The notes beneath the pieces were generated by a model. The model saw only the letters and a program-made list of their open reading frames with translations, had not been told where the DNA came from and did not search any database. This document shows positions 35,517 to 44,811 of a stretch of 57,228 nucleotides of DNA, one piece after another. Both the position numbers and the translations under genes were made by a program. Origin of the DNA: Chloroflexota bacterium (GTDB lineage: Bacteria > Chloroflexota > Anaerolineae > Promineifilales > Promineifilaceae). The first letter of the stretch is position 1. Each line of letters starts with the position of its first letter. The stretch covers positions 1 through 57,228 of the forward strand of contig JAACFF010000002.1 of NCBI GenBank assembly GCA_009937635.1, in the 5' to 3' direction.

Positions 35517-36905
35517 ATGAATGTGATTATCATCATCGCCACCGTCGCCTTGATGGTTTTTTTTAATGGCTTCTACGTGGCTGCCGAGTTTGCGACCGTA
35601 TCAGCCCGCCGAACGAAGATCAGCCAAATGGCCGGCCGAGGCAATCGTTTGGCGCAAGCCTTGCTGCCTTTCCTGGAAAACAACAAGGCCCTCGACCGTT
35701 ACGTAGCCGGCTGCCAGATCGGCATCACGATTACCTCACTCGTGTTGGGTGCCTATGGACAAAATGTGATCTCCCGCAGCCTTGTTGAGCCAGTTGCTGC
35801 AATGCTAGAAAATTGGCCTTCCATCGTCGATCTACTAGGCGGAGACTCCGACACGGCAACACTGGTGCTGGCCAATACCATATCCGTGACCCTCGTATTG
35901 TTGAGCATTACAACCTTGCAGGTCATCATGGGCGAGCTGTTTCCCAAGTCCGTCGCTATCCAATATCCCGAAAGAATGGCCATGAGCGTCGTCTGGCCCA
36001 TGAAGATCTCCTTGAAATTATTCGCGCCGCTTATTTGGCTGTTCAATGGCAGCGGGGTCCTCGTCCTGCGTCTGCTGGGGCATCGTCCATCGGAAAAACC
36101 TCCCAATGTGCATTCTGCGGAAGAGATCGAATTACTCGTTTCAGAAAGCCACGAAGGCGGCCTGCTAGACGATGTGGAACGGCAAATGCTGCGCAACGCT
36201 TTCCGCATGCGCGAGCTAACCGCCAAACAGGTCATGCTGCATCGTACAAAAATGATCGCCGCACCGACAAACAGCAGCGTTTTGGATGTGTTAGAACTAG
36301 CCATTGAGGAAGGCTTTTCGCGCATACCCATCTATGGCGAATCGCTTGATGACATCAATGGTTTTGTTCATGTCAAAGATCTATTCCGACTACATGTTCG
36401 CGATGAGCAAAATCTACAAAGCGTCCTTCGCGAAGTGGTTTACGTGCCTGATACCATGCCTGTCACTGACGTATGGCAAAAATTAAATACCCGTCGCAAA
36501 TATCTAGCAGTCGTATTCGATGAGTTCGGTGGAACCGCAGGACTCATCACCTTTGAGGATCTGATCGAGGAGATCTTCGGTGAGTTGCAAGACGAATTTG
36601 ATGATGAAATGGCGCTTATTGCTCGGGACAAAGAAGGGCGGGTCTACTTACGCGGCGATCTACTGGTGACGGATGTTAATGAGTACCTGGAATTGGATTT
36701 GCCCGTCGAATCAGATACCTTAAGCGGCCTCGTCTTCAGCCTACTGGGGCGTCCCCCTGCCCAAGGTGATGAAGTTACGGCAGGCAAAACGGCGATTCGT
36801 GTAGAAGCGATGGAAGATTTGAGCGTGCAAGAAGTATCACTACAGTTGCCCCCCTCTGAATCGGCCACAAGCTTTACTGAATGGGAAGTGGTGGATCATG
36901 AGTAA
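35517..36905 (+). CDS. CNNM/CorC-type transporter with DUF21 and CBS domains (copy 1)
   Basis: This 462-residue protein has an N-terminal DUF21 membrane domain (about residues 1-190; FFNGFYVAAEFATVSARRTKI, DRYVAGCQIGITITSLVLG, ELFPKSVAIQYPE). A pair of CBS domains follows (about 205-330; VMLHRTKMIAAP, GFSRIPIYGESLDDINGFVHVKDL), and a C-terminal CorC_HlyC domain (about 350-440; LITFEDLIEEIFGELQDEFD). The family exports Mg2+ or related ions, with the CBS pair sensing nucleotide. The old name hemolysin C is misleading. Its last eight bases overlap the next gene. Confidence 0.92.
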   Translation: MNVIIIIATVALMVFFNGFYVAAEFATVSARRTKISQMAGRGNRLAQALLPFLENNKALDRYVAGCQIGITITSLVLGAYGQNVISRSLVEPVAAMLENWPSIVDLLGGDSDTATLVLANTISVTLVLLSITTLQVIMGELFPKSVAIQYPERMAMSVVWPMKISLKLFAPLIWLFNGSGVLVLRLLGHRPSEKPPNVHSAEEIELLVSESHEGGLLDDVERQMLRNAFRMRELTAKQVMLHRTKMIAAPTNSSVLDVLELAIEEGFSRIPIYGESLDDINGFVHVKDLFRLHVRDEQNLQSVLREVVYVPDTMPVTDVWQKLNTRRKYLAVVFDEFGGTAGLITFEDLIEEIFGELQDEFDDEMALIARDKEGRVYLRGDLLVTDVNEYLELDLPVESDTLSGLVFSLLGRPPAQGDEVTAGKTAIRVEAMEDLSVQEVSLQLPPSESATSFTEWEVVDHE

Positions 36906-38352
36906 GCTCTTTCTCCTATCCCTGGGCATTCCAGGAATGAGCTTCTTACTCCTCATCTTCGAGGCTGCTGAGGGCGAATTGCCTTCGATTACGGTGCTCG
37001 CCATACCTATGGTTATTATCCTGCTCCTGATTTTGCTTAATGGCCTATACGTGGCTTCCGAATTCGCCATCATCGGCGTTCGGCCGACACAGATGGAAGA
37101 ATTGGTCAATGAGGGCAACAACAAGGCGCAGAAAGTCCTGGACGTAGTAGAATCCCGCTCGCGACAGGACCAATATATCGCCACGGCTCAGTTGGGGATC
37201 ACCATCGCATCTCTTGGCCTGGCCATGTATGGCGAGCCCAGAATATCACACTTTATCGAAGCCTACTTAGTAGGTTGGCTCGACATGAGTGAATCGCTCG
37301 CCCGCGGCGTGGGTTATTTCGTTGCCTTGGGTCTGCTAACCTATCTACACGTCGTACTCGGCGAAATGGTGCCCAAAACCCTGGCCCTGATTGATGCCTC
37401 TGGAGCCGCATTGCAACTCACCCGTCCCATGCAGGTTTCACAAACCATTCTCAATATTCCCGTGCGCGTCCTCAATGGGATTGGTAATCTTTTGCTTAAA
37501 CTGTTCCGTGTTCCACCGGCCCATGGACAATCGCGGCTCCTGGCTCCTGAGGAACTGGAACTAATCGTCGTAGAGAGCGCTGAAGGTGGCTTAATTGAAG
37601 AAGATGCCGAAGAGATGATCCGCAACATCTTCGACTTCAGCGATCGTACTGTCGGCCAGATCATGTCTCCGCGCATTAAAGTCCAGGCCATCCCCTTAGA
37701 TATACCGCGCGACCAACTGCTCGCCTTAGTAACTGAGAGCCGTCATAGTCGATTCCCCGTTTACGACACAGATCTAGACCACATCATCGGCATATTACAC
37801 CTCAAGGATTTGATTCGTCAGAGTATCAAACCCTCCACTGCTTTTGATCTGCGCCTCGTTCTGCGCACTGCCCCGGCCGTCCCGGAAGATCAGTTTGTCG
37901 AAACTTTGTTGGCCGTATTCAAACAACAAAGATTGCACATGGCTGTCGTCCTGGACGAATTTGGGGGAATGGCGGGCATCGTCACCCTGGAAGACCTCGT
38001 GGAAGAGGTCGTGGGCGAGGTGCGCGATGAATTCGACCTGGAAAAAGAGCCTTATGTTGAAATCGCCCCTGGCGTCTTGGAGGTTGCCGGTGATTACCTG
38101 GTAGATGACTTAATCGAAGAAGTTTATATAGGCGACGAATCATCATTGCCGGACGTTGAAACAGTAGGGGGCTTAGTGATCACCCAATTAGGCCGGCCTC
38201 CATTGATTAATGATGAAGTAGTTTACAATGAGCAGGTGCACATCAAGGTTTTAGACGTGGACCGGCGCGCTGTCGCTCGTGTGCGGATTGAGTTTCCTGT
38301 GCCGGAAACAGACGAAAATGTAGAATCAGGCGCCGCCGCAAATAATCGTTGA
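36898..38352 (+). CDS. CNNM/CorC-type transporter with DUF21 and CBS domains (copy 2)
   Basis: This 484-residue paralogue of the preceding gene has the same domain order: DUF21 (LLNGLYVASEFAIIGVRPTQM, DQYIATAQLGITIASLGLAMYG, VLGEMVPKTLALI), a CBS pair (IMSPRIKVQAIP, SRFPVYDTDLDHIIGILHLKDL) and CorC_HlyC (IVTLEDLVEEVVGEVRDEFD). It carries one additional N-terminal hydrophobic segment. The ATG lies inside the end of copy 1 with GGTGG before it, so the two are translationally coupled and may form a heteromeric transporter. The sequences have diverged substantially, so the duplication is old. Confidence 0.92.
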   Translation: MSKLFLLSLGIPGMSFLLLIFEAAEGELPSITVLAIPMVIILLLILLNGLYVASEFAIIGVRPTQMEELVNEGNNKAQKVLDVVESRSRQDQYIATAQLGITIASLGLAMYGEPRISHFIEAYLVGWLDMSESLARGVGYFVALGLLTYLHVVLGEMVPKTLALIDASGAALQLTRPMQVSQTILNIPVRVLNGIGNLLLKLFRVPPAHGQSRLLAPEELELIVVESAEGGLIEEDAEEMIRNIFDFSDRTVGQIMSPRIKVQAIPLDIPRDQLLALVTESRHSRFPVYDTDLDHIIGILHLKDLIRQSIKPSTAFDLRLVLRTAPAVPEDQFVETLLAVFKQQRLHMAVVLDEFGGMAGIVTLEDLVEEVVGEVRDEFDLEKEPYVEIAPGVLEVAGDYLVDDLIEEVYIGDESSLPDVETVGGLVITQLGRPPLINDEVVYNEQVHIKVLDVDRRAVARVRIEFPVPETDENVESGAAANNR

Positions 38353-38446
38353 CATTCATTTGGGGGAACTGCTCCATCCCCAATCCGTGCTGTTCCTTGG
38401 GGCTGCTAAATAGGGAAGAGCATCCAAAGAAAAAGGGAACTCAACA

Positions 38447-38839
38447 ATGGATTTAATATTGACGTTGCACGGTCTATTGCGTTGGCTTGTGGCCATAGCA
38501 GGCATCATCGCTATCATCAAGTTTGCCATCGGCTGGCTAACCAAAGCCGAATACCAGCCCATTGACAAACGGATTATGAGCCTGTTCACCATCTCATTGG
38601 ACATCAACTTGCTGCTCGGCCTGATCCTGCTCTTTGGACTAGGCGGCGGATTCCTACCTGATCGCCTGGAACATGCGACGACGATGATCCTCGCCGTAAT
38701 AGTCGCGCATCTATCAATTATCTGGCGCAATTCGTCGAATTCGGCCGTAAAGTTCCGCAACAACTTGATCGTCGTCGTCATCGCCCTGCTGCTTGTTTTC
38801 ATGGGCGTCATGCGTCTCCGTGGGGATTGGCTATTCTAG
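38447..38839 (+). CDS. Small four-helix membrane protein
   Basis: This 130-residue protein has four predicted membrane helices (about 5-30, 43-65, 77-95 and 106-124). Histidines lie near the membrane ends (H8, H76, H87), which could in principle ligate haem, but I do not recognise the family and call no function. GGGAACTC precedes the ATG. A terminator follows after 22 bases, so it closes the plus-strand transcription unit that begins with the CNNM genes. Confidence 0.7.
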   Translation: MDLILTLHGLLRWLVAIAGIIAIIKFAIGWLTKAEYQPIDKRIMSLFTISLDINLLLGLILLFGLGGGFLPDRLEHATTMILAVIVAHLSIIWRNSSNSAVKFRNNLIVVVIALLLVFMGVMRLRGDWLF

Positions 38840-38861
38840 GCGAGTTGAAAATATATTAAAC

Positions 38862-38895
38862 AAAAGGGCAGTTCTTAATTGAGAGCTGCCCTTTT
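38862..38895. terminator. Bidirectional intrinsic terminator
   Basis: A 15-pair stem (two G-U) around loop AATT (AAAAGGGCAG paired with CTGCCCTTTT, extended inward) begins with four A and ends with four T, so it can terminate on both strands. It separates the plus-strand 38447 gene from the convergent minus-strand carboxypeptidase. Confidence 0.85.
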
Positions 38896-38992
38896 GCTAT
38901 TGAGTAGCAACAATGTTGGTTACACTGAGTCTGATTTTTCCTGCATTTCTGCTGCGACCTGGCCACATTTATGTGGCCGGTTCCCTTCTTCT

Positions 38993-40498
38993 CTACAATT
39001 CGTATATTTCGCTGAATTTGGCCGTGGCATAACGCACAAAAGCCTCATACCCTAACGGCCGTCCCGTCACACGCTGCACCAGTTCACGCGGCGTAAATTT
39101 ACGGCCGTGTTGGTGAATATGCTCTCGCAGCCACACCAGCAAAGTCTCCGTCTTCCCACCAGCCATTTCCTCGCCAATATCCGGCTCCTGTGCCACGGCC
39201 GTCTCATAAAACTGCGCCGCATAGAGATTCCCAAGGGCATAAGTTGGGAAATAGCCAAACATAGGCTTGCTCCAGTGCACATCTTGCAAGCAACCTTCGC
39301 TGTCCGTCGGCGGCACGACTCCCAACAACGTCTCCATCTTTTCATTCCATGCCTCTGGCACATCCTTGACCAGTAATTGGCCATTCATCAGCGCCTGTTC
39401 CAACTCAAAGCGCAAGATAATGTGAAAATTGTAAGATAGTTCATCCGCCTCAACACGGATGAACGCCGGTTGTACCTTGTTGATCGCCCTATAAAAACCC
39501 TCCACCTTGTGTTCCCCTAACTGCTCTGGGAACAAACTTTGCAAGTGCGGAAAATGTGCCCGCCAGAACCCCAGACTACGCCCAACGATATTCTCCATCA
39601 TCCTCGACTGAGACTCATGAACTCCCAGCGAAGTGCCGCGCGCCAGGGGCGTACGTGCTAGATCAGGATGCGTACCCTGTTCATAGATAGCATGACCCGA
39701 TTCATGCAGCGTACCAAAAAGAGAAGGGCTTAGGAAATCGGGGTACCAACGCGTCGTAATACGCGAATCATCGCGGCTGAAACTGGAAGCGAAGGGATGC
39801 ACGACCGTACCAATATGTCCGCGAGAGAGATCATAACCTACTTTGGGCGCAATATAGCGAGCGAATTCCTTCTGTTTGCCCACGTCAAAGGATTGGTAGA
39901 GCAGGCTGTCGTCGACCTCCACACCCCGCCCCTGAATCGCCTGCCGCAACGGCACCAACCTATCCTTCAGTGCAGCAAAAATCGCACGCACCTCGGCCGT
40001 TTTCATGCCATGTTCGTATTGGTCCAGCAAGGCATCATACTTTTCATCCTCATAACCATAAAGTTCCGCCTTTTCCTGTCCAAGTTCGACGATCTGTTCC
40101 AACCACGGCTGGTAACTGGCGAAATCATTTTCTTCACGGGCCTGGACCCATGCTTTATGCGCATGACCGCTTATCCGGCTTACACGGGCCACAAAATCAG
40201 GCGGTAATTTGCGCGCATCGGCGTAGTTGCGGCGTAAGAGGCGAATGAGGCTGGCATCATTACTTTCAAAATCCGCCCCAACCACTTCATCCGCCCCAGC
40301 TTCAATCAATTCCCCCATTTCATCTGAAGTGAACATCATATGCGTGAGCCTGCTGAGCGTTGTCATTTGCTGCACGCGCACGGCCGTTCCAGCCACAGGC
40401 ATATTTGCTTCTCGGTCCCAACTAAGCAATGCCAGTGCTTTATTCAGGTCATCAATCTCATGAACTTTCGCCAACAAGCTTTCAAAATTCGTCGTCAT
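38993..40498 (-). CDS. M32 family metallocarboxypeptidase (thermostable carboxypeptidase 1-like)
   Basis: This 501-residue largely helical zinc peptidase has the HEXXH motif as HESGH at residues 265-269. The third ligand glutamate lies 26 residues later in GVHESQSRMMEN (E295). Further family blocks are DYEHGM-like (YEHGMKTAEV), HPFASSFSRDDSRITTR and SEGCLQDVHWSKPMFGYFPTYALGN. The enzyme removes C-terminal residues broadly, usually in the cytoplasm. Start ATG 40498 follows GGAG at seven bases; 19 further upstream codons are open but atypical. It is not clearly part of the ubiquitin-like operon that ends 110 bases upstream. Confidence 0.93.
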   Translation of the reverse strand: MTTNFESLLAKVHEIDDLNKALALLSWDREANMPVAGTAVRVQQMTTLSRLTHMMFTSDEMGELIEAGADEVVGADFESNDASLIRLLRRNYADARKLPPDFVARVSRISGHAHKAWVQAREENDFASYQPWLEQIVELGQEKAELYGYEDEKYDALLDQYEHGMKTAEVRAIFAALKDRLVPLRQAIQGRGVEVDDSLLYQSFDVGKQKEFARYIAPKVGYDLSRGHIGTVVHPFASSFSRDDSRITTRWYPDFLSPSLFGTLHESGHAIYEQGTHPDLARTPLARGTSLGVHESQSRMMENIVGRSLGFWRAHFPHLQSLFPEQLGEHKVEGFYRAINKVQPAFIRVEADELSYNFHIILRFELEQALMNGQLLVKDVPEAWNEKMETLLGVVPPTDSEGCLQDVHWSKPMFGYFPTYALGNLYAAQFYETAVAQEPDIGEEMAGGKTETLLVWLREHIHQHGRKFTPRELVQRVTGRPLGYEAFVRYATAKFSEIYEL

Positions 40499-40609
40499 AT
40501 CTGCACTCCAAATTTCCCGGAAAATGAAACGCCATTTCTCCAGTGCAAGACGCAACGAAGTTTCCAGGAAAATCGTGCATTTAGTTAAAGGGACACTCTG
40601 GTGAATGGC

Positions 40610-41140
40610 TTAATATTGTAAAAACAGGAGAATCGCTTGTGAGTCCTGGACAGTGGACCAGATTGTAGCAGGTAAAATGGCGCCTGCGAATGGCGACCGG
40701 TATTGCCAGCCCAATACGTCAATCAGGACGTAGTCCGCTATTGCCCACAAGCCAAAACAGCCGGCAGCAATCAGCACGATGGCAATAGCGATGCTGATGA
40801 TCAGGCACGCTTGCGCGCAGCCCATGCTACTACTTGGCATCGTACGCACCTTAGACCGCGGGGGCGATTCCGCAGCTCGATGCGCTACTACCCGCGCTCT
40901 CGCTCGAGAGCGCGGTCGTGTCCGTCGAGGCAGAACTTCACCAAAACCGTTGCAACCATAAGCCGTACACTTGCTTCCATTGGCCCGCCAGCAATGGGCA
41001 TGGTGTCGGCTGCCGTCATCCGGGCATATTACAATTTCGTCGCCAGAGGTAAAAGTTTCTTTGCAGAGGGCACAATCCTCCCCACGAAATGGGGACTCTT
41101 TATCTACAAGAACAGGTCTGATGAATGAACGTGGCGGCAT
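40610..41140 (-). CDS. RING-like zinc-binding membrane protein (ubiquitin-like operon)
   Basis: Residues 23-63 form a RING or treble-clef zinc pattern: C23-x2-C26, C39, H46/H47/H49, C50, C58 and C63 (CALCKETFTSGDEIVICPDD, then CW, GSKC, YGC). A basic Arg/Ser stretch follows, then a hydrophobic region of about 30 residues (108-138) that anchors the protein in the membrane. It shares the CW-x3-G-x-KC-x3-GC block with the neighbouring gene, so the two are paralogues. Prokaryotic RING fingers are known beside E1/E2/Ubl genes, where a ligase (E3) role has been suggested; that role is inferred here. Confidence 0.75.
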   Translation of the reverse strand: MPPRSFIRPVLVDKESPFRGEDCALCKETFTSGDEIVICPDDGSRHHAHCWRANGSKCTAYGCNGFGEVLPRRTRPRSRARARVVAHRAAESPPRSKVRTMPSSSMGCAQACLIISIAIAIVLIAAGCFGLWAIADYVLIDVLGWQYRSPFAGAILPATIWSTVQDSQAILLFLQY

Positions 41141-41214
41141 TCTGTTTCTATCACTTCAGCTTCTTGCTTATGCACAGCACTCTTGCTGCAAATGGGGCAG
41201 GTCCCCACAACCGG

Positions 41215-41643
41215 TCACTCAATCTTGATCTGGTCAAGCAACCATTGCCAAAATCGCTGCAATAAGCTGGGACGGCGCAACTGCTCCACCTGGCGTCTCT
41301 GCTCGTCCTTTAGACGTCTAGTACGGCGACTGGGGCCGCGGCCGTTGGGCGATGCCTGCTGTAAATCCCGGTAGTCAACCTTCAAGGCCGGTCCAAGATC
41401 GTGCCCATGGACATAATACGTATCATGCTCACATCCCAGAACAGCGCACTTCCCACCGCTCTGCTCCCAACAGGTCTTGTGGTATAGCGTACCGCACTTA
41501 GCGCAGACAACCGGCCTCAACACATCGCCATCTACATTGTTCTCCACCGCACCGGCGCAGATTGGGCAATGCAAACTTAATCGATTGGCTTCGGTGATAT
41601 CATCTTCCGTTATACGGAGTGACGGTAATTCTTGCTCATCCAT
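41215..41643 (-). CDS. RING-like zinc-binding protein (ubiquitin-like operon)
   Basis: This 142-residue protein has two zinc-binding pairs in RING order: C26-x2-C29 (CPIC), C47-x2-C50 (CAKC), H55, C58 (YHKTCW), C66 and C71 (GGKCAVLGC). The tail is basic and ends in a possible amphipathic helix (LLQRFWQWLLDQI). The N-terminus carries LRITEDDI, a motif also found twice in the CAP protein of the same operon. I chose ATG 41643; a GTG ten codons upstream is possible. Likely role: an E3-like adaptor binding the E2 at 44186-44719. Confidence 0.75.
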   Translation of the reverse strand: MDEQELPSLRITEDDITEANRLSLHCPICAGAVENNVDGDVLRPVVCAKCGTLYHKTCWEQSGGKCAVLGCEHDTYYVHGHDLGPALKVDYRDLQQASPNGRGPSRRTRRLKDEQRRQVEQLRRPSLLQRFWQWLLDQIKIE

Positions 41644-41761
41644 CTTGGCTAAAGCGTAAAACGTAACACACAAAAGGTCAAGGAACTGCTGGCGTATCTT
41701 ATGTTTCTAATACTCCAGCGAATGCGTAATAAATTCCTTTTTCCTACTTGTATCCATCCAA

Positions 41762-42898
41762 TTACCAGGAACCAGCCGCCCAGGAAGGCCAGGCGAAATC
41801 AAAGCGACTTACACGCGACTTTGGACGGTCCCAACAGAAAAACCCACTTGTACGCGCTCTTGGATCCAATACCAACGCCACGTGCCAGATCTGCGTGAAA
41901 AAATTTTGGTGAATAAAAAGGTCCATCCCCGACAAAAAAATGCCAAACCCAGGATGGGTGTGGTACCAACCTACCATGACCGCCGTATCATCCGGATAAC
42001 GTTGCGCCAAAGTATCATTTAAATAACGCCAGCTCTCCGGCGTGTAGGTAACGCTGGCGCCTTGCATAACTGTATGTCGCGCCACGATCATGTCGATAAT
42101 ATGGACCAGGTAACGGCCGTCAGGCTGTTTTTCCGGACGTGGGCCAACCAACACACCGGCCACCTCGCGCTCCATACTGCTCAAAGCGTGCGCCTGGGTT
42201 GCACGCAGCGCCGGTTCATCGACAAGAATATCAACTGCCGCCCAAGTCGGATGGCCAAGAGGCAACTGCTTCCCTGCCACCCGCACGCGCGCCTTGCTGG
42301 GAATGATCTCCGGAATGCGTACCCTGGGTTTGGGAACAGCTTCCGCTTTCTCCGCAACCTGCTCTTCGATTTCCGGAAAAACCAGCTCCGTTTCAGCCAC
42401 AGCTACATCTGGGGATTCAAACTCCGGCGCGCCATGCATCATCCCATCCGCATCTATTTCATCCGCTTCAGGAGGGGTCAATTCATCTGGCAAAAATGCG
42501 GGATCTTCTTCCGTACTCACGAGCGGTGGCGCTTCTTTCACCCCGGCTTCGGCGCCAATTTCGTCCTGCTCCACTGCCGGAAAAAGGAGAGCTTGGTCGC
42601 CCCACGCCTCGACAATTGCGCTTGGATCCCCATCCAAAGCAACCTCAACCTCAACATGCTCATCTTCATCCAACGCCGGTAATGTGATCGCCTCGTAGGT
42701 ATCCCAAACATCTTTCTCCAGCTCAGCCGCATAAGCTTGCAGATCAGCCAGTGTACAGTCGCGCAGGAGTTTAGTCTGCCCATCTGTGGGTACAGCATCA
42801 GCCGGGGATAATTTAACGGTAACGCTAATTGATTCTTCGCAACCCGGCATTGTAATTGTAATCAAGGCTGCGTAGGTAAGATCGCTCGTTTCAGACAT
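41762..42898 (-). CDS. JAMM/MPN+ isopeptidase-like protein 1
   Basis: This is a 378-residue protein. Residues 1-100 are an unrecognised N-terminal domain, 100-200 a long acidic, proline-rich linker, and 210-378 a JAB1/MPN domain. The full JAMM zinc site is present: E245 in SMEREVAGVLVG, then H313-T-H315, S323 and D326 in GWYHTHPGFGIFLSGMD. These match active deubiquitinases of the RPN11/AMSH type and bacterial relatives, so it should cleave isopeptide or C-terminal bonds of the ubiquitin-like protein. It is a close paralogue of the next upstream gene. TTTGGAAATTAG precedes the ATG. Confidence 0.88.
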   Translation of the reverse strand: MSETSDLTYAALITITMPGCEESISVTVKLSPADAVPTDGQTKLLRDCTLADLQAYAAELEKDVWDTYEAITLPALDEDEHVEVEVALDGDPSAIVEAWGDQALLFPAVEQDEIGAEAGVKEAPPLVSTEEDPAFLPDELTPPEADEIDADGMMHGAPEFESPDVAVAETELVFPEIEEQVAEKAEAVPKPRVRIPEIIPSKARVRVAGKQLPLGHPTWAAVDILVDEPALRATQAHALSSMEREVAGVLVGPRPEKQPDGRYLVHIIDMIVARHTVMQGASVTYTPESWRYLNDTLAQRYPDDTAVMVGWYHTHPGFGIFLSGMDLFIHQNFFTQIWHVALVLDPRARTSGFFCWDRPKSRVSRFDFAWPSWAAGSW

Positions 42899-42972
42899 CT
42901 AATTTCCAAATAGAGAATGGTCAGCTTACCGATAAAGTTCCCCTGAGAGAGCTTGTTGGAAGCGACCCCCAA

Positions 42973-44211
42973 TTACGGGACAAGTCTAATAGCTATCGCA
43001 CAAGGTGGGGAACCGGAAAGGCGAATATTATTACTATCCACGGCCGTCAAGCGCATCTCGTAATCCCCCACAGGCGCCGACGCCGTGTCCCAGGCCGCCA
43101 ATTGGCCTAACTTTGTGCCCTTGCGACGGGTATCTACTAAAGTCCAGCGTGCGCTTTCTGCCGGACGTACATTGATCTGGTAACGCGCCGCATTGGCGAT
43201 CATGGCCGTCCCTGTCACCTCAATCGTACTCCCTACCAGCGTACGCCCGCCACTCAGCGGTGCAAGAATACGTAGTTGCGGATCAGGACACAACGCCGCA
43301 TTGCTGTCGGCCAGAGCGGTATCAGCCAGGACGATCACCATATTCTGTAAGCGGTCCACCTCACGCGTCAAGGGTAGAACCCAGGCCACAAGCAGAAAAA
43401 GGCTTAGCAGCAAACCAATCGCCGCCAGGGCAAATCCCATGTAAGGCTTCAAAGCCGGCAACGCCATTCTATTGCTTGGTGGCAGGTAAACCGTGTTCGA
43501 GGAAGGACCCTGCGCTTCGTGATAATCGTAAGCGTGATCCCAAATCTGCGAATGCACCACTTGCCACTCCAATAAGGAGTAAGGTTGCAAGTCGCGCATC
43601 TCATAGAAACCACTGTATGGCACCAGTTCCCCAGCGTTCCAACCAAAGAAACTTGTCTCTTTCCGTATCGGATCCAGGACCAAGCCTACGTGCCACGGTA
43701 GCGTAAAAGCGGCCGAATGCACAACTACATCGTCACTTGAATAGAATACCCCTAAGTCAGGGTGGGTGTGAAACCAACCGACGATAGCCAGATCGGGAAA
43801 ATACTCAGTTCGATCCTGGTGCAGCCGCGACCATGCATCGGCCGTAAAGGTGAAATGTACGGGACCTTGATCCTCCGTCACCGCCGGGAGCGCAGCATGC
43901 ACCTCCAGATACACACGGCCGTTATTTCGATAGGCATGGCCCAGCAAAGCTCCCCCAACCTCACACTCTAAATTGCTGTAGCTATGAGCTGCAACGTGTT
44001 TCAGTGCCACTTGGGAAAGAATGATGGTTACTTCACCCGCTTCTACCGCCTGCCCATGCAGCAAACAATCTTCGGCTAAAACCGGCGGAGTCTGCACAGG
44101 CAGGCGATCCCATGCTAATTGGGGTTGAGCATCGGCTTGATATCCTGCTGGTGCGTCGGGCTCTTGATCGGTCGATTGCCCGCTCTCAGAGTAAGTTGAT
44201 GCCGAAGTCAT
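42973..44211 (-). CDS. JAMM/MPN+ isopeptidase-like protein 2, membrane-anchored
   Basis: This 412-residue protein has a JAB1/MPN domain at about 55-225 with all zinc ligands (E84 in LECEVGGALLG; H148, H150, S158 and D161 in GWFHTHPDLGVFYSSDD). A single membrane helix lies at about 256-280, and a C-terminal beta-rich domain follows (about 300-412; LRILAPLSGGRTLVGSTIEVTGTA). The MPN domain would face the cytoplasm and the C-terminal domain the outside. ATG 44211 has GAGGAA four bases upstream and overlaps the E2 gene by 26 bases, so the two are coupled. Six codons upstream (44229) is an alternative start. Confidence 0.88.
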   Translation of the reverse strand: MTSASTYSESGQSTDQEPDAPAGYQADAQPQLAWDRLPVQTPPVLAEDCLLHGQAVEAGEVTIILSQVALKHVAAHSYSNLECEVGGALLGHAYRNNGRVYLEVHAALPAVTEDQGPVHFTFTADAWSRLHQDRTEYFPDLAIVGWFHTHPDLGVFYSSDDVVVHSAAFTLPWHVGLVLDPIRKETSFFGWNAGELVPYSGFYEMRDLQPYSLLEWQVVHSQIWDHAYDYHEAQGPSSNTVYLPPSNRMALPALKPYMGFALAAIGLLLSLFLLVAWVLPLTREVDRLQNMVIVLADTALADSNAALCPDPQLRILAPLSGGRTLVGSTIEVTGTAMIANAARYQINVRPAESARWTLVDTRRKGTKLGQLAAWDTASAPVGDYEMRLTAVDSNNIRLSGSPPCAIAIRLVP

Positions 44212-44719
44212 CAGATTCCTCTTCCCCAAGCACGATCAAGTCCGAAATGGATTGCCCTTTGAGACTGCGTTGGTCTATCGGGAACAAACTCTTGTTTCGC
44301 AAAGCCCAAGTCGCTGCCCGCGAATTCATTGGGTCCTTAGGATCAAAATTCTTGTACTGGACCATTTCTCCCAGCGTCAAAAGCAGCTCATCCAAAGTCT
44401 TAGCAGGCCACCACGCGCCAATGCACACAGCACCCGTCACGTGAATGTTGGGATGGAAAATCGGAGTTACCCATTTAAGCTGCGGCTGTTTCAACGGGTA
44501 CTCGGCATGCAAGTACACTCTTACCTCATGTGACTCGCGGTAAACGGGCCTGCCGGAAGGCGTCACCTTTTCCACGCCCTTGCAAGTGAAGCGGATCAAA
44601 TACTTCTCCGGCGGGTTGCCTTCCGTCGCCCGTACATGAATCAGATCACTACGATCTACCAGACTACGAATACTGATGTAATCGTTGCGCAATCGAGTCT
44701 CACGAATATCAAAGGACAT
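44186..44719 (-). CDS. E2 ubiquitin-conjugating enzyme-like (UBC fold)
   Basis: This 177-residue protein matches the eukaryotic E2 core closely. It has YPLKQPQLKWVTPIFHPNI, with the HPN triad at residues 89-91, followed at the canonical distance by the catalytic cysteine C99 in TGAVCIGAWWP. Next come TLDELLLTLGEM and DPKDPMN, matching the helix and DP-x-DP region after the E2 active site. It should accept the ubiquitin-like protein from the E1 as a thioester on C99. An extension of 30-40 residues ends in an acidic tail. The stop overlaps the JAMM 2 start; the Ubl gene lies 92 bases upstream. Confidence 0.9.
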   Translation of the reverse strand: MSFDIRETRLRNDYISIRSLVDRSDLIHVRATEGNPPEKYLIRFTCKGVEKVTPSGRPVYRESHEVRVYLHAEYPLKQPQLKWVTPIFHPNIHVTGAVCIGAWWPAKTLDELLLTLGEMVQYKNFDPKDPMNSRAATWALRNKSLFPIDQRSLKGQSISDLIVLGEEESDDFGINLL

Positions 44720-44811
44720 AATTATTTCTCCAGGAACAGAGTCAGGAAGGGTGATGGCGATTAATCAAGCACCTTCACCCTTCCCTGAGATACCTGGTAA
44801 CTGAGATAGTC

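Noticed and set aside
35227-35520. TTG-initiated 97-codon frame overlapping the first CNNM gene by ATGA
   Set aside because: No ribosome site, no recognisable domain, low-complexity polar composition, and the frame sits in a likely untranslated leader; the four-base overlap alone is not enough.
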